Of a DNA stretch of 64,000 bases, positions 1 to 12,915 are shown piece by piece; the stretch's first letter is position 1; each line of letters opens with the position of its first letter. The position numbers and the translations under genes are program-made. The stretch is from positions 62,001-126,000 of the forward strand of contig LUCM01007456.1 in the NCBI GenBank assembly GCA_008360955.1, in the 5' to 3' direction. The notes beneath the pieces are model-generated. The model was given only the letters and a program-made list of their open reading frames with translations, ran no database searches and had not been told where the DNA came from. The stretch is from Fasciolopsis buskii (Eukaryota; Platyhelminthes; Trematoda; Plagiorchiida; Fasciolidae).

Positions 1-3000
1 CGGCCAACTTATGGTTGGAAAATGATGCATTTCCTTACTTAATCTGTTTCTCAGTGCAGTTTTAAGTCAGCTCGAATCTCCCCGATGTGGTATGTAATCA
101 TCCCTCGTTTTGGTAGTGTAGCTAGGGTGATTGCATTCGCTCGTTAAGTTATTTTTGTTACCATGCTGGCCCAATCTTTTTATTTACCTTTCAAAATGTG
201 GCGCTATATTTAAGACGGTTTGGCATCCGTAGAGTTTAGCCGGAGGTTTTCAACCTTTCTATTATAGTTTTGCTTGTTTCTGCGAATCACCTTCGATAAA
301 GCCTGTGCTACTACTTTAGCCACTAGATTTGATTTTTTGGCAATGATTTTCTGGTCATCTACCCTTTGTGATTTGCAGAATACTTTGCCACAGTATGCGT
401 TACGTATTCGTTGAGTTGTTTCAACTCGTCTTTCCACTCATTTTTTGTCGTTGGCTACAGTGTTTCTGCCTAGTTTGCAATCACTCTGTGAGTGAACACA
501 TTTTACGGAACGAAGTTCCAGCCACAGTTTATTTTAGGAAAGCAAATTACAACCCATCACCAATCCTCCAGAAAGATCGTACTCCAAATGAGCAACATTA
601 CACGGCGTTTTGTTTTGTGTCTGTCGGCAAGTGTAACCCGAAAGCAGTCTTCGCTGTATGGTGATCGATCTAATCAGGATGACTCACATATATCGTTGAT
701 GAAAGAATGATCCATTTATCAAGCAGATATAATCCGACTGACCAGTGTACATACAAGTAACTTGCATGATAGCATAAATTTATATTACGCAGACCAAGTC
801 GATCGGATGCACAGCACGCTGGTCTGGACATCTAAATTACTGGCCATGTATACCGTAATTTATAGGCACTATAACTTTCTACTGGTTACCTATGGCTTCT
901 CACCGAATACAGTCTCGATTAACGGAAACTTAATTAATCGCAACCAAATAGTTCATTTTTCCATAGGTGCACCATCCTTTGTGAAACCAGGCACAAAGCA
1001 AATATATAAGGAGCACCTTTAGGTGATGTGAAATGGGCCAATTTTTTGGATGTACTATTTCAGACGATATATTTAGGAGAAGGTTTATACTCATATCAAA
1101 TAGGTTCGAAGTGTTGTGGATTTGCTGAACATAGAAATGATATATTTTGAAGATCCGCTAAAAGAAATAACCTAAGCTGTCAATAATATTAGCTTTAATA
1201 ATGCTAAAACCCTTGTACACTGCAATGGAATTAGATGCAATAGGGATTGACACTCATTTCCATTTCAATTTTTTTGCTTCGCCAAGCAAATTTCTCCCCG
1301 TGTTCTCTTTCCCAGCGGTAATTCTCATGTCATAGCTCTGTCTCAGTTCACCATTCAGCAGCATCGCTCTCACCCACAATGCTTTGGAATTTGTAGCAAA
1401 AAAAGGAAAAACACTACATGATAATATGAAATTTGGCTAACTAATGCCTGCTATTTCTGATGGTTGGACATCTGCTGATGAATTCACCAGCCTTGGAAAA
1501 ATCAATCTGTTGCCTATGTTATGTTGTCCCGACAAACGAAACGAGCAATGCACACGTCTGTTGAGGATTGGACTAAATTGCCCATCAGAATCTTTACGTT
1601 GTTTCTTTCCTAACCATTCTCAGGCAAGATTTCCATCCGGATTGGGTAAACACTCTCGTCTGCTGACCGCATTCAAGTTCGTTCTGTTGATGCTTCGTTT
1701 GATTGTGTTGACCCGAATCTTTCATTTGACCGTTAGAACTGGAACTTTCTCTCGTGGGAATTTTACTGTCTGCCTGTAGTCAAACCGATGTTGGAAATTT
1801 CTGACATCATCATTTGGTGCGTCGTGTGCCACATGATCCTGACTAGCTTGCACTGTGGAGTCGATCACTTTTCAGTTGCAGCATTTCCAGTCTGATCTTT
1901 AATATGAAAGGCGATACACATTAATACGCCAGTGATTTTCTTCGCACAGTTCGACTCGAACAAAACTAAGTTGATCTGATTAGGAGGGAATGGGTGAACC
2001 AAAAACCGGAATATGATTATGTCTTGAAAATGAAGGCATGACATTTTTTTAAAGCGGCGTTGGTGAAGTTTAGCTGACAGGTCGACGTTTCAACTTGACA
2101 ATGGTGTTATTTTCAAAAGCGATGTGGCAAGAAGGTTCACTGTTGAGTTAGATTTCCTCCAAGACCTTTAGTACTTATGACTGTTATTAGAAATTAATAC
2201 AGTGATTGATCGGCATACTTTTGCGAATGGAGAATTCCAACTTGTGATCATTGATAGGCTCTTATCACTCTGACTCACTTGGGCCTTGAAACTTGGCCTC
2301 ATTGACCGTAACCGATTTGGCTGATAAACAAATTATTGCGGGCCTTAATTCGTGGCTAATTTACGTTCACCGTCTACGGGTGGACTCTGAACTACTAAGA
2401 CCATGGCCAGTATTGGGCCAACCGATTAGGCACGATTTCAGTTATTTGGCCTGAACCACACTGATTAAAAACATTACTATCCAGTAGTGCTTGTGAATCG
2501 AAAGGGAGAAATTTCAAAGAACTTAACCTTATCACATCTGATGATGTGATTATGCATATTTTGTGCTACAAATTCGTCCGCTGAAAGATTTCCTCTAATC
2601 GTTGACACTATGGTCCCCACCCGGCCTACAGCTTTCGTTATTTTCACAATTATCTTCGACAGAATTTCGGGAAAACCGCAATGAATCCATTGAAAACAGA
2701 CGCTCTGTTACTTTTATCGGTTATATTGGACTACTAACTTTGAAAAGACTTTTTGGAGGCTCTCAGCAACCAGTGATTCTATCGTACACGGCCCACCTAT
2801 AACTACCCTAATCACCACGGGAGCATCTACCGAGAACGAGATAACAAAATTTGGCCTTGCGTTCACCGATCAGCACAACTGCTTAATACCGTGGTTCGTA
2901 ACAGTTCCAAGATTACCACTGATGGATGAAGGATTTTCACTTATCTGAAAAATAAGGAAGAGGAAATGCTACGCTCTTCAATACAATACTTCAATTATTA

Positions 3001-3045
3001 CGATTTTTAAATATAATCGTTTCTTTAAATTTTTCTCCCTTGTAG
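1..3045. other. 5' flank of the PGRP exon, no gene recognised
   Basis: No open frame here resembles a known protein; the longest is 111 codons at 1444-1779 and has no recognisable motif. Missing 5' exon(s) of the PGRP gene should lie here or further left, because the exon at 3046 starts with a splice acceptor, but I could not choose one. A stretch near 2080-2100, read on the - strand, contains GAAACGTCG, a string common next to degenerate Penelope-like ends; this alone is not enough to call an element. Confidence 0.4.
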
Positions 3046-4750
3046 ATATTTCACAAATCGAGACCGCATCTGGATCCCCGTGCTCTCTAATCTGTTCTTG
3101 GATCTAAAGCAGTGGGCCGGACCACTAGATCGATTGGCAAGCTGCTCCCTATTGAGATGTCGAGTCCAGGTGGACAATAACGTCACTAAATTGAAGCCGC
3201 CGGAGTACGTGCCATCCACTTGGGATCCGACGGAACCTAAACTAAAAATACTTTCTCCCGAACAATGGCTCGAACCAACGTGCACCCAAAGAGCATCATT
3301 TAGACCATATCGACCGAACGTTCACATTCGAAAGATTGTGGTCCATGATTTCCAAGGTAGAAAGTTCCGTTGTTTTCTTCCACGTGTATGTAGTCACTAT
3401 CTTCGTCAAGTTGTGCTGGAACAGATGAAGGAAGGTTTGCGTGGGATTGGTTTCAACTATATGATCGGAAATGATGGGACTGTGTATGAAGGTCGAGGTA
3501 TGGACTACGAGGGGCAACACACCCACGGACACAATCTGAACAGTTACGGAATAGCATTCATCGGTTGGTATCCGGTCCACTCAATTCCCTTCGCTCCACT
3601 AACATCATTCCTGTACCTCATACAGTACCTAAGATACTACAAAAGGATTACTAAAGACTTCGTCGTTTACACTCATGAAAATTTACAACCAAGTGAATGC
3701 CCTGGTAATGCATTACAGATGCTCATGAATTCTTGGTTTAGAAGGGATCACGATGGTGTCTCTACGCAGTCAGATCCATGTAGTTTAAAACCAGCTCAGT
3801 ATTCTTCGAAGTTATCAATCAAGTGTTTGTGGATACTGTCTGCTCTAGTGATCGTGGCTGCTGGACTACTTGTCGGTCGAGTGTTGATGGACTTTCAATT
3901 CACCAAGAGTCTGCAAACCGGGGGAACCGCCAGCAGAATCGAACACACTTTGGAGTGTCAACAATGGTCTGAAGTGTGTCGACGAGTGATTCGCGATCAA
4001 CAAGAATTTCGTCAGACTGACATTCATCCAATACTTTGCCAAGGCCGATACGACTCATTCCTGCATGCCTACGTTCGTACAACGGAAGTGAAATTACGAT
4101 TAGCTTTCCACGATGACTTGAAATCTCGAGGTTTCGGTAAGGAAATCGCACTGATCACACTATTTTGCCAAAGTTGGAGAAGCATTTTAGAACGCACGTC
4201 CATTCTACCACCATTAATCCTGTGGAGTCTGACCGCTTTGCGAAGGTACTTCACAACCGAAGGCGTCCGTTCTCCAATTCGGATTCAACTATTCACAAAT
4301 AACACGGACTTCATGATTATGGTCTCATCAGTTGGAGAACCACAGTATGAAACACAGATGAAAGAACTCTGCTCGGACACTTCGGAAATCACGAATATCT
4401 TCAGTACAAAATCAGTTTGGAATCCATTCTGTGGGCCACGACTTCGTCTGAGCTGTCTAAAGTGTGATTTGTGTCAACCTGTTGAGGAGAGGGAAAGCTT
4501 CAGAAGTCTAGAGAGACGGAAGCGGACAGGAATGAAGAGTCTTGTTGGTAGTAATAGGCATTCGAACCGGAAAAAGAACACATATTCGACAAGTCCTCAC
4601 GAGTGGTTTCAATTTGTGGAAAGTCAGAAGGATTATGCCAAGATTCCTGAACCGGTGACTGGAAGATACTCAAATTTTCAGGAGTTTCTTGTGTACGAGG
4701 AGTCTCGTTTAGATCGTGTCTGCTCATCTGCATGGATCACTCCCGGTTAA
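3046..4750 (+). CDS. Membrane-anchored peptidoglycan recognition protein (PGRP/amidase-2), 3' exon
   Basis: PGRPs bind bacterial peptidoglycan; zinc-containing members also cleave the lactyl-amide bond as N-acetylmuramoyl-L-alanine amidases. Counting from the GTG codon at 3080, residues about 57-221 form one domain: ILSPEQW start, IVVHD with zinc-ligand His89, the GFNYMIGNDGTVYEGRG block, GIAFIG, VVYTH with His199, and SECPGNAL with Cys207. The Tyr of the usual GYNF motif is Phe125, and the Thr two residues before the Cys is Ser205, so amidase activity is uncertain. Residues about 249-270 are one hydrophobic transmembrane segment. The remaining 285 residues are rich in Cys with a basic stretch near 490-520, and I do not recognise them. 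The exon follows the acceptor ttttctcccttgtag (AG at 3044-3045), begins in phase 2, and has no in-frame ATG before the domain (first Met is about residue 116), so translation starts upstream. The stop is TAA at 4748-4750. I saw no canonical AATAAA close downstream. Topology is unclear: NxT sequons occur on both sides of the membrane segment. Family call is secure; full gene structure is not. Confidence 0.85.
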
Positions 4751-5606
4751 CATCAAAATGTGATTCAATATTATACCCCTTTTCATCCATAATTGCCTCA
4801 TCTTTGCTTTAATTATTTCCATTTGTTGTAAATTTTTTCTACTGGAGAGTCGAATTACAGGGAAACGTCATTTCGTCTTTTTCTTCCCAGTTGTTCAAGC
4901 AAAGCAAGCACACGTTTCTGATGCTCCCGGGTGATTTGGTAAGGTTAACCATGATAGTCGAAAGTCCATCCGGCCCATGGTAAAATTATTCGATTACGTC
5001 GAAATATTTTTATATGGGAGAGGTATTTATCCAAATCGGTTAGCAATGCTCATTTCGAATTTACCTGACTCAATTTGTAATTAACGAACCACTGACCCGA
5101 TAGTTAGATAAAATGAACTTTGTATTCTTGTCATTACGAGACCATAAACAAGGTTTGATTAAAATAATATCGGGGACAGATAAAGTATGTGGCTCGCCAA
5201 CCCCGCTTGCCGATCCAAATGAATGTTAGACTCGTTGTGGTTCTTAACTTTCCAACATATCGTTAGTGGTTAGCTGAATTCACCCCTAGGGGAATGATAC
5301 CCATGCCCACCACGAGTTTGTCGTGCGACTCTGATGCAAGTCATAATATGTGCAGCCCATGTGGATGGTCGGGATTCATCTCTATCCACTTCAGCTTCTG
5401 GATTTCGTCTCTGCCGTAAACGTGAGCACGAATTATTAATTCCCTCCCAAGTAATAAGCTATTTCTAAATGAAGCTGACGGAAATTTCCCGAAGAATAAC
5501 TGGGAATTTCTGAAACACTTAGAGAATATGTTCATCCGTATGATGTCAGGTTACTTTGGAGCGCACAATTATAGCAGTTACATATTCGGTATGCGTTAGT
5601 AGTAGG
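4751..5606. other. 3' flank of the PGRP gene, nothing recognised
   Basis: AT-rich non-coding sequence without a recognisable gene or repeat. It should hold the 3' UTR of the PGRP transcript, but no canonical AATAAA lies within the first few hundred bases after the stop. Confidence 0.4.
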
Positions 5607-5933
5607 CGATAGAATGTTTCCATGAAATAATTCACCGTGTGATATCATCACTTAGCTGAACATTAAGAAACCGCGGATGCACTGCATAGCTGTTTCATCC
5701 TAATTAGGAATCATCAACAGTGCATATCCACCGCGCCCGAACTGGGACGCGAACCCGGGACGATTGATTCTGAGTAGAATGCCTTAGCCATTACGCTACC
5801 GGGCAGGCTCTGAACGGTTTGTTGATCTTCACCACATGATGATGTTTCACCTACCCGTGACTGATTTGCACGCTTACTGTCCGCTAGCTCGCAGCGATCG
5901 ACCCCTGCTGATAGATGACTTCTCTGCAGGTAG
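5607..5933 (-). repeat. tRNA-derived SINE-like repeat, family A (single-arm copy)
   Basis: Read on the - strand, this has about 130 bp of 5' sequence, then a tRNA-like head with A-box-like TAGCGTAATGG and B-box-like GGGTTCGCGTCCC. The body follows (GGATATGCACTGTTGATGATTCC, then GGATGAAACAGCT) and a tail ending near GATGATATCACACGG. The same order occurs at 49583-49859 and 50930-51270. Similarity may run past the tail into 5570-5606 (a faint GGAAACATTC match). RNA polymerase III transcription and LINE-driven mobilisation are known for such families; activity here is inferred only. It lacks the inverted left arm seen in the 49-51 kb copies. Confidence 0.7.
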
Positions 5934-8900
5934 AATAATATACATATTTATTCGTTTTTGCTTTCGGCCAAGTCACCTTGTGCTCCATGATTCTTTGGGA
6001 CGGACGCCATGTCTTTTTACCCACGTACCATGACGAAGATGAACAAACGAATGAATAGGTTTGCATAAATTGGAATAGATTAGGTGGTTTGTCTTCAGGA
6101 TCTACTGAAACCAATGATCGACTGATGAAGAACACGCGTAGTGGAACAGCGAGACAAGGGTGACTGCATAGTAACACATTTATTGCTTCCTTTATGGGAA
6201 ATGTGCTCAAGTAGCTCTTCTTCGGCCGTCAAATCGACCATTCATGGATAGTCCCATCAAGGTTATATAGTTTAGCGGTGCCTGCTTGATGTGGTCTAAT
6301 TTCTCTTCCAGTATATCTTCTGAACAGATGTACTTTGCAAGGGATACAATTGAGCGGTTGAGGTTTTTATTGAATATGAGGAGAATGAAGATAGCCGAAT
6401 AGATGTACTTGCCCGTCCATGTGGGCTTTCGATGCCTGAGACGTGTGAACTTCTCGGTCCATTGTACTCATGAGCTTCGCATTCACAGAAAGACATGAAT
6501 TTCCTAATTTTACTTCAGATGTAAAAATAAATGCAATGTGAGTCTGGTTAAAATATTCACCAACGTTAATTAGTGCGTATTATTGTCTCTCAGGATGAAA
6601 ATATTGTCTAGAAATCTGTGGCATGCGGGAAACTCCTCCATAGTATCTTGTGATGCACCATCTTATAGGTTGGCGAAAAATGCGTCAGCATTCACAGCGC
6701 ATATGGGGTGGCAACAGCCATGGGATAAACCTATGGTGAACGAGCTTCTTCGCTATCCTTTTCTACCAACTAAGAATGTTATATCATAACCACAAAGGGC
6801 TATGTCTCCATTGGACTACACAGCTCCCATTTGGGGATCGAAAAGTATTGATTGCTTACGGCTCCTCTGGCCCAATCCAAACCTCATGGTAAGCAATTAA
6901 TCTGATGACAATTGACGCGAAACATGTGAACTTTGTTAGAGATTACTTACAAACCATGAACGTCATTACCACTGGTCTTTTACTCATCCTTCTTTTGTCT
7001 CACTGGCCTTTTCATTGAGAATTTTGCATAATATAATCGCTGAAAACGAACTTGTTTACCATCGTGTTTTCCGCCAACATACCAAAAAGGAATTATCTGA
7101 CGATTTTAAAGTTACAATAAAATGATTCTATGAACTGGAGTGTCGCCTACTTATTACCTATGGTTACTTTTTAAAGGGTTTAGGGTTCAGTTGTCCTATG
7201 CTAACTGATAATTGGAGAAGCCGCCGCATATGTGAAACCTTCTTCGAAAAAGCATTTAAATAGTATATGATCAGTAAACTGGAATCTTCGTGAAAAAATG
7301 GGCACCTAGGCTAGTTGAGAAAGTACTGTTCAAAAATGCAGACATAAAATACCACTAAAAAGTCAAAACTGAAGTAAACGAAGGCTTCTGAAAATTTAGT
7401 GAAACATTCTTGAAAATTAGCGGAAACTAAACCAAAACAACGAGATGTGTGCATCGCATTCACTATGTTGAAGAAACTCGCCTGACCGACAAGAAACCTG
7501 GGCACGAAATCAGTTTTTCGTTCAAAAGATTAACCTGACTGAGACGCCAAGTTGATGGAACCTCATTGAAATGACTTATCACAGTCCAGGTAACTGTCAG
7601 TATAGTTCCGATAGCTATGTAGATTTTAACCTCAGTAGCACTGCTTCATCTGCAACTGGTTCGTAAAAGTGACGTTTGCCAACAGTACCCATGGTCAAGA
7701 TTGCATCGACCAGGTCTCTATCCTCCTGTAGATACCTAGAATTCGCCATGCACATCCCTGTTCGACAGTCACGGTTAGCCGAGACTTGAAGTAAATCTTT
7801 TAACTAACAGCCGGACAGTGCTATTCGGTACGGTTCATTGCAGGCTTTCGTCTGAAAATTTCCTGAATCTGAAACTAAAATTGTATTTGCACACTCTTGT
7901 TTTTATAAGCATACGAGGTAGATTATCTAATTCTTGCAAAACGACTATCGATATCGCACAAGTGTCCAACTTCGTTATTTTTGTTTAACTTCATTATGGA
8001 CGACATAATGAAGGATGCCTTAGGAATTCTTCAGCATGTAATTGTCCAACCGGCAAATAGAGGAGTTATATGACCTAAACGTGGCCCACAACGTTGCTGG
8101 CTTGTTCGAATCTGCGGAACTTGCGCAACATGCGTTAGACGAAACGCAACAATCGTACCCCCCTTGGACATGTGTTCTGTAGAATCAACATTTAAAAAGC
8201 TGGAACTAGACTGGATGTCAGTCGTCCCAAGTGCGTCACTCTGTAAAGAAAAGCCAACGATTGTCGACCGTTACGCTGACCGCGGCAGCTGCGTCAGGAA
8301 GGATGGTAGCACAGTAGTAGATATGAGCACCCACATCCGAGTACTTATGATGCTAAACTGGTATTTCACTGAAGTTAACAGGCAGCAGTATTGTGTCGTG
8401 GTGCTCTCAATTTTGTTATGTTTCTGGGAGACGTTAAGTTCGCTCGTTGAAGATATTCACCGCTCTGAGATGTTTAAACATCGATGGTTGTTTAGTACTG
8501 TAGGATTGGATAGAATGACGTTTTGAGGACTGCTAAAATTGGAAATCGAGTGTCGGTTGTTGGGTCAGAGAATGATACATCCCACAGTATTGAGCCTGGT
8601 GAATGTCAGTGCTTCTCGTCGCATGTCGCTTGCAGTGAAAACACGTATCAGTGGATTTGAAAATCTGATGGCCGTAGTTCAGGTCCTTGGGTTTTAATCA
8701 GTAAAAACCGAATCGTATCAGGTGTATACTGGAATAAGAGATAAAGATTTCATATAACTGAGAGGACCGGAATTCGTACTGAGTTTGTCATCTCGACTGA
8801 CAATAAAAATTTTGTGCCCAGCAATCAGAACGCCATGAAAAAAATAAACCATGCTCTGTTTCCTTGAAATGGATGAGGCTCTCTGGAGGCCAACAGATGA

Positions 8901-11900
8901 AATGACTGCTTTGAACAATAAAATATGCGGTGAACTTGGGTAAGGTTAGTGCTTCTTATTTCAGTGATTGGGTTCCAATAACTAAGGCGTTTGCAGTCAC
9001 AGATTATAGATTAGCCTAGTTGTGCTCCTAAATTAGCCGGGAAATCCAATTCTCATTCCAGTTTTCGAATACTCTGTCATGCAGCACAATTGTCCTACTC
9101 ACCAGTGAAGAAAACGCGTGCACCGTTCAACCGTCTCATCAGGTTAAAGTCCATAACTGTAGGACACAAACGACCACGCGAGTTCAGGACAAACGACCAT
9201 TGTGTCGCCAGTTTATCTGGGCTGGACCCAATCTGTTTACGGATTTCGAACAGCGTTTTTCTCATCACCGGATTTGGCAAATTACTGACCTTTGCTTTCC
9301 AACGATCGTAATACCAGACTGACGAAAAATAGTTTACATGGACAAATGATTATGGAAAGTGGTGCTGTTAAGCAGAGTAACTTTTTGAGGTAAAATGTGT
9401 TTTTTGCAACAAAAAGTTTTTTTCATATGAACTGTGGCTTGGAAGAGTCATAGTTCGACAACTAATGCTACTGCAATAAACGTTATGTCTAAGCACTGTA
9501 GTTTTCAGTTCGCCTAACCCTGCTGACTTTAACCGTTGAAATTGAAATTTCCATGAAATAATTTTCAGCTACTAGGATCCTAGCTAGTAGGCAAGCTCGT
9601 TAGGCTATCTAAGTGACGATAACGGTGGAATACTTCGGCTTTGACGGTTATGAGAAACATCGGAACCCGATTCTCTCTGAGTGACTGCTTTCTGACGCAA
9701 GAATCACCACACATGCCTTGGGTAATTTGAATCTTACTCACAATTTTCACGGCATGTCAACATGTGCACATTCTTATCCCAGAGAAACCACCGAATTATT
9801 CGCTCCTCGGAACCGTTAAGGCAGGGATTAGTTATAACCGCTTTCTCACTCGTGCATCAACAACCGTTAGAGATATTCAAACTGTGGCTTTACTCAAGCT
9901 ACATGGAAGTACAAAACTACCAAGTACGGCAGCATAATCTGGCAAAAGGCAGAAGCATTGTTCACAAAGTTTGATGTGAGTAACTTTTCGTTTTGTGGAT
10001 GAGTATGGGATATTCAGTTGAGCAAATAAAACAAACTGGGTGGCTGCGAAAGCGGTTTGGGCATTCGCAAAATTTGAGTACAGTAAAAAATTTTGGCACG
10101 CAAAATAAATAAGTGACGTGTTCGTTAACAACAGTTGCTTTTGAAATCGGGGCTTATTACCGAAGCACGGTTTTACTTCATTTTACTTTTTGGCGCACGT
10201 GACTCCGTCTAGGACAAAACCTACCAGCACAAATTTGGAATCGGCTTTCCGTCCACCCTGCTCTTTAACGAACAGGGGCAATTTCCGTTCGATTCATGTG
10301 CCTACCGAATGTGACTGCCAAAACTGTTCCTTCCATTAGTCGCATCAGAATCATTCAGCTACTCGACAACCCTGTCAATGATTACACCTCCAAATCACCT
10401 GAAAGAATACAAGCATTGTCTTAAATAAAGAAATCAAAATGTATTGCATGCAACTGAAATATAAGTAAAAATTGGAGTTGGCCATTTTCCTATTCTTTCC
10501 TTATGAGTGTTTCCGCTAGCACAAATTTTTATTCCAGCACGAACAGCAACGCACGCAAGGGAATACAATCAACCACTGAAAAAGGTGGGACAGCCCCAGA
10601 GAAAAGCGAATGTTTTTAAGTATTTCATCATCACAGTTTTTATCAAACTAATCCAGTGGATGACAAGTTGGCTGGTTTAACCATATGTGGCCTAGAAGTC
10701 CGGGAAACTAACACACTAGCTGAACAAGGCCGAATTAGTCTAAATGGAATGAAGAATGCAACCCTTCAGGATATTTGGTCAGATTTTCTAGCATTTGTAT
10801 TAATCAACAAACTACGATTAGTATCAACCCGTGCATTGATATAGTCGCAGTGCAATGTTTTGAAATTATACAAATCCGGTCTGTCAAAGGTTCAGATATA
10901 ATAGAGGTAGCCAAAGACCTACTTGAAGAACTTGGCTATCCTTGGGGCCAGCACACACATGCTGCCTGATTTCTTCTAGTAAACGATGGAGGTGTTGACT
11001 AACACGATATCATGTGATCTGTTTAAGCTAGACTTCGCCTACCGAAGTCGAGTCCTAGATCAGAGAATATTTAGAGAACGTGCTAGATTTAGTGTCAGAT
11101 TTTCACTTCTAGTCAACACTACTTATAAAAACTAAATCAGCGGTATCACGCGACTCGTTCAACTTCCACAGCGTGCGAATGTTTTGAAAAGGGAAGTAAA
11201 CGTCCGATCTTTGGTTGGTTCTATCCCGCGATCGCCATGCCCAGCGCCCACTAACTCTAGTGGGAAAAACCAAGTCGAGCTGAAGAAAGCTAGTTTAATA
11301 CTCAAAATAGAATTGCTTATTTCGGTTGTCAATGATCAACACTCACTGATAGATCTTTCTGCAGGCCGATTTGGTCGAACGTTATTCATCGACTTTCTTT
11401 TGAGGTGTTTTCGCTCAGACCATCAATTACCGTAATCGGTGGAATTTTACGACGCAAGTCTCGATCAATGACCATGGGCAATGGATAAATCCTTAAAATA
11501 ACAGTTCCGCCAGTTGAACTAAATCAACCTTTCGATATTTTGACAGATACTGTTTATGGGCAAACTGTGAAATTATCACTTCGCTCCCCATTCCTTTCAT
11601 CCCATATTTGGATGCAGAGACAGGAACTTTGGCTATGCGAAGATTGTCAAGATTTTGTCGGCGGACACACGGTTGTTCTTTGAATTGCAGTCCTTGTCCC
11701 TTGATTATCGAATTTACCAAACGGCAATCACATTGGTACTTTCATCATATCTCTGAGACAAACAAACTTGGGGTTTTGTAACGTGACCCACGACGAATCT
11801 TTTATGTATATTATTCCCTTACGACCTGTTTTAATAAATCAAATTTTCCGCTGAACTTGCAATCTCTCAAAGCACAAGTTATTCGCCTTTAAAATATATA

Positions 11901-12895
11901 TCATTAAATTATTGATTGTAGTCAGTGAGAATCAAATTCCATCTACTTCAATCACCGTCCTTTTGGTTGTTGTTGCTGCTTCTATTGTTGTCTGGGTTGC
12001 CTTGTCCGAATTCGCTAGAAATGGAAGTAAATTTCTTTCTTCTCAAAACGATCCCATTTGCTCGTCAACAATGCTCTGTGACTGGCTCTGTCTCACATGC
12101 ATGCAATCAGTCACGCTAGTCGCACACGTACATGTGTTCGTGCGCACATGCCAAATGTCACTCTTTCACGATGAATTCGGAGTCAGACGTTCAATCAACT
12201 AGGGTCGGACAGTGCATTGAGAAGATAGCATTGGTGGTTTATTTAAGCTGCTGTTCTTGGTGGCCCCATATGTGAGGCGTTTGCTGGTGGTCAGTGGTAT
12301 GGTTGGGGACCAGCTGAGAGCTGGCGAGAGAGAAAACGAGAAGTCGTGCAGAATTTAGACTAGGGTGACGTGGGCGAGATCAGTATAGATGTGTTCTCGG
12401 GTGCAATTTCAATTACATTTTTGGTTACATTCGAATTATTTCAGGGGGAAAATGCGGTAATCATGACAAATGTTCGTCCGGACTGGGGATCGGCCGCGCA
12501 ATGTGATTAATCACTGTCGATTTCATCTTTTCAAAATCGGATTAGGTGTGGACGAAATACGAACACAGCTGTAAACACACACGTACAGGAACCTCTCAAC
12601 CAATAACTTCCCGCAGACAACGACTCCCAAATAGGAGACAGTGTTCGCTGAAAGCTGGAATCAGGATGCGCAGCACACTTTTTAGGTTACCCCGTGCTAT
12701 TCACATAAAATAGGGAGAAAAATGAGTGGTACGATTTGAACAAAGGCTGAAGCGAAGTGAGATTTACCCGTAGAGAGTTGATATCCCATTTGCGTCACGT
12801 GTGGAACTTGGAAGACGAAATATAAATGCTGAGTTTAGACACACTGTCCCATTGAGACTTTCCACGAGAACTTTCAGAATACACTTGCCTCACAG

Positions 12896-12915
12896 AATAT
12901 ATATATATATATATT
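12896..12915. repeat. (TA)n microsatellite
   Basis: An uninterrupted alternating AT tract, followed by TTATATGTGCATATACATGCATGCG, which is also rich in alternating purine-pyrimidine steps. Confidence 0.8.

Noticed and set aside
210..437. Lys/Arg-rich - strand open frame as a transposon-encoded protein
   Set aside because: Coding-like composition, but no motif, stops on both sides, and no second copy in the window.
1444..1779. 111-codon + strand open frame upstream of the PGRP exon
   Set aside because: No domain, no linking splice sites in the needed phase, and composition unlike the PGRP exon.
8164..8526. 120-codon + strand open frame
   Set aside because: No motif or splice context; this length is expected by chance in 64 kb at this base composition.
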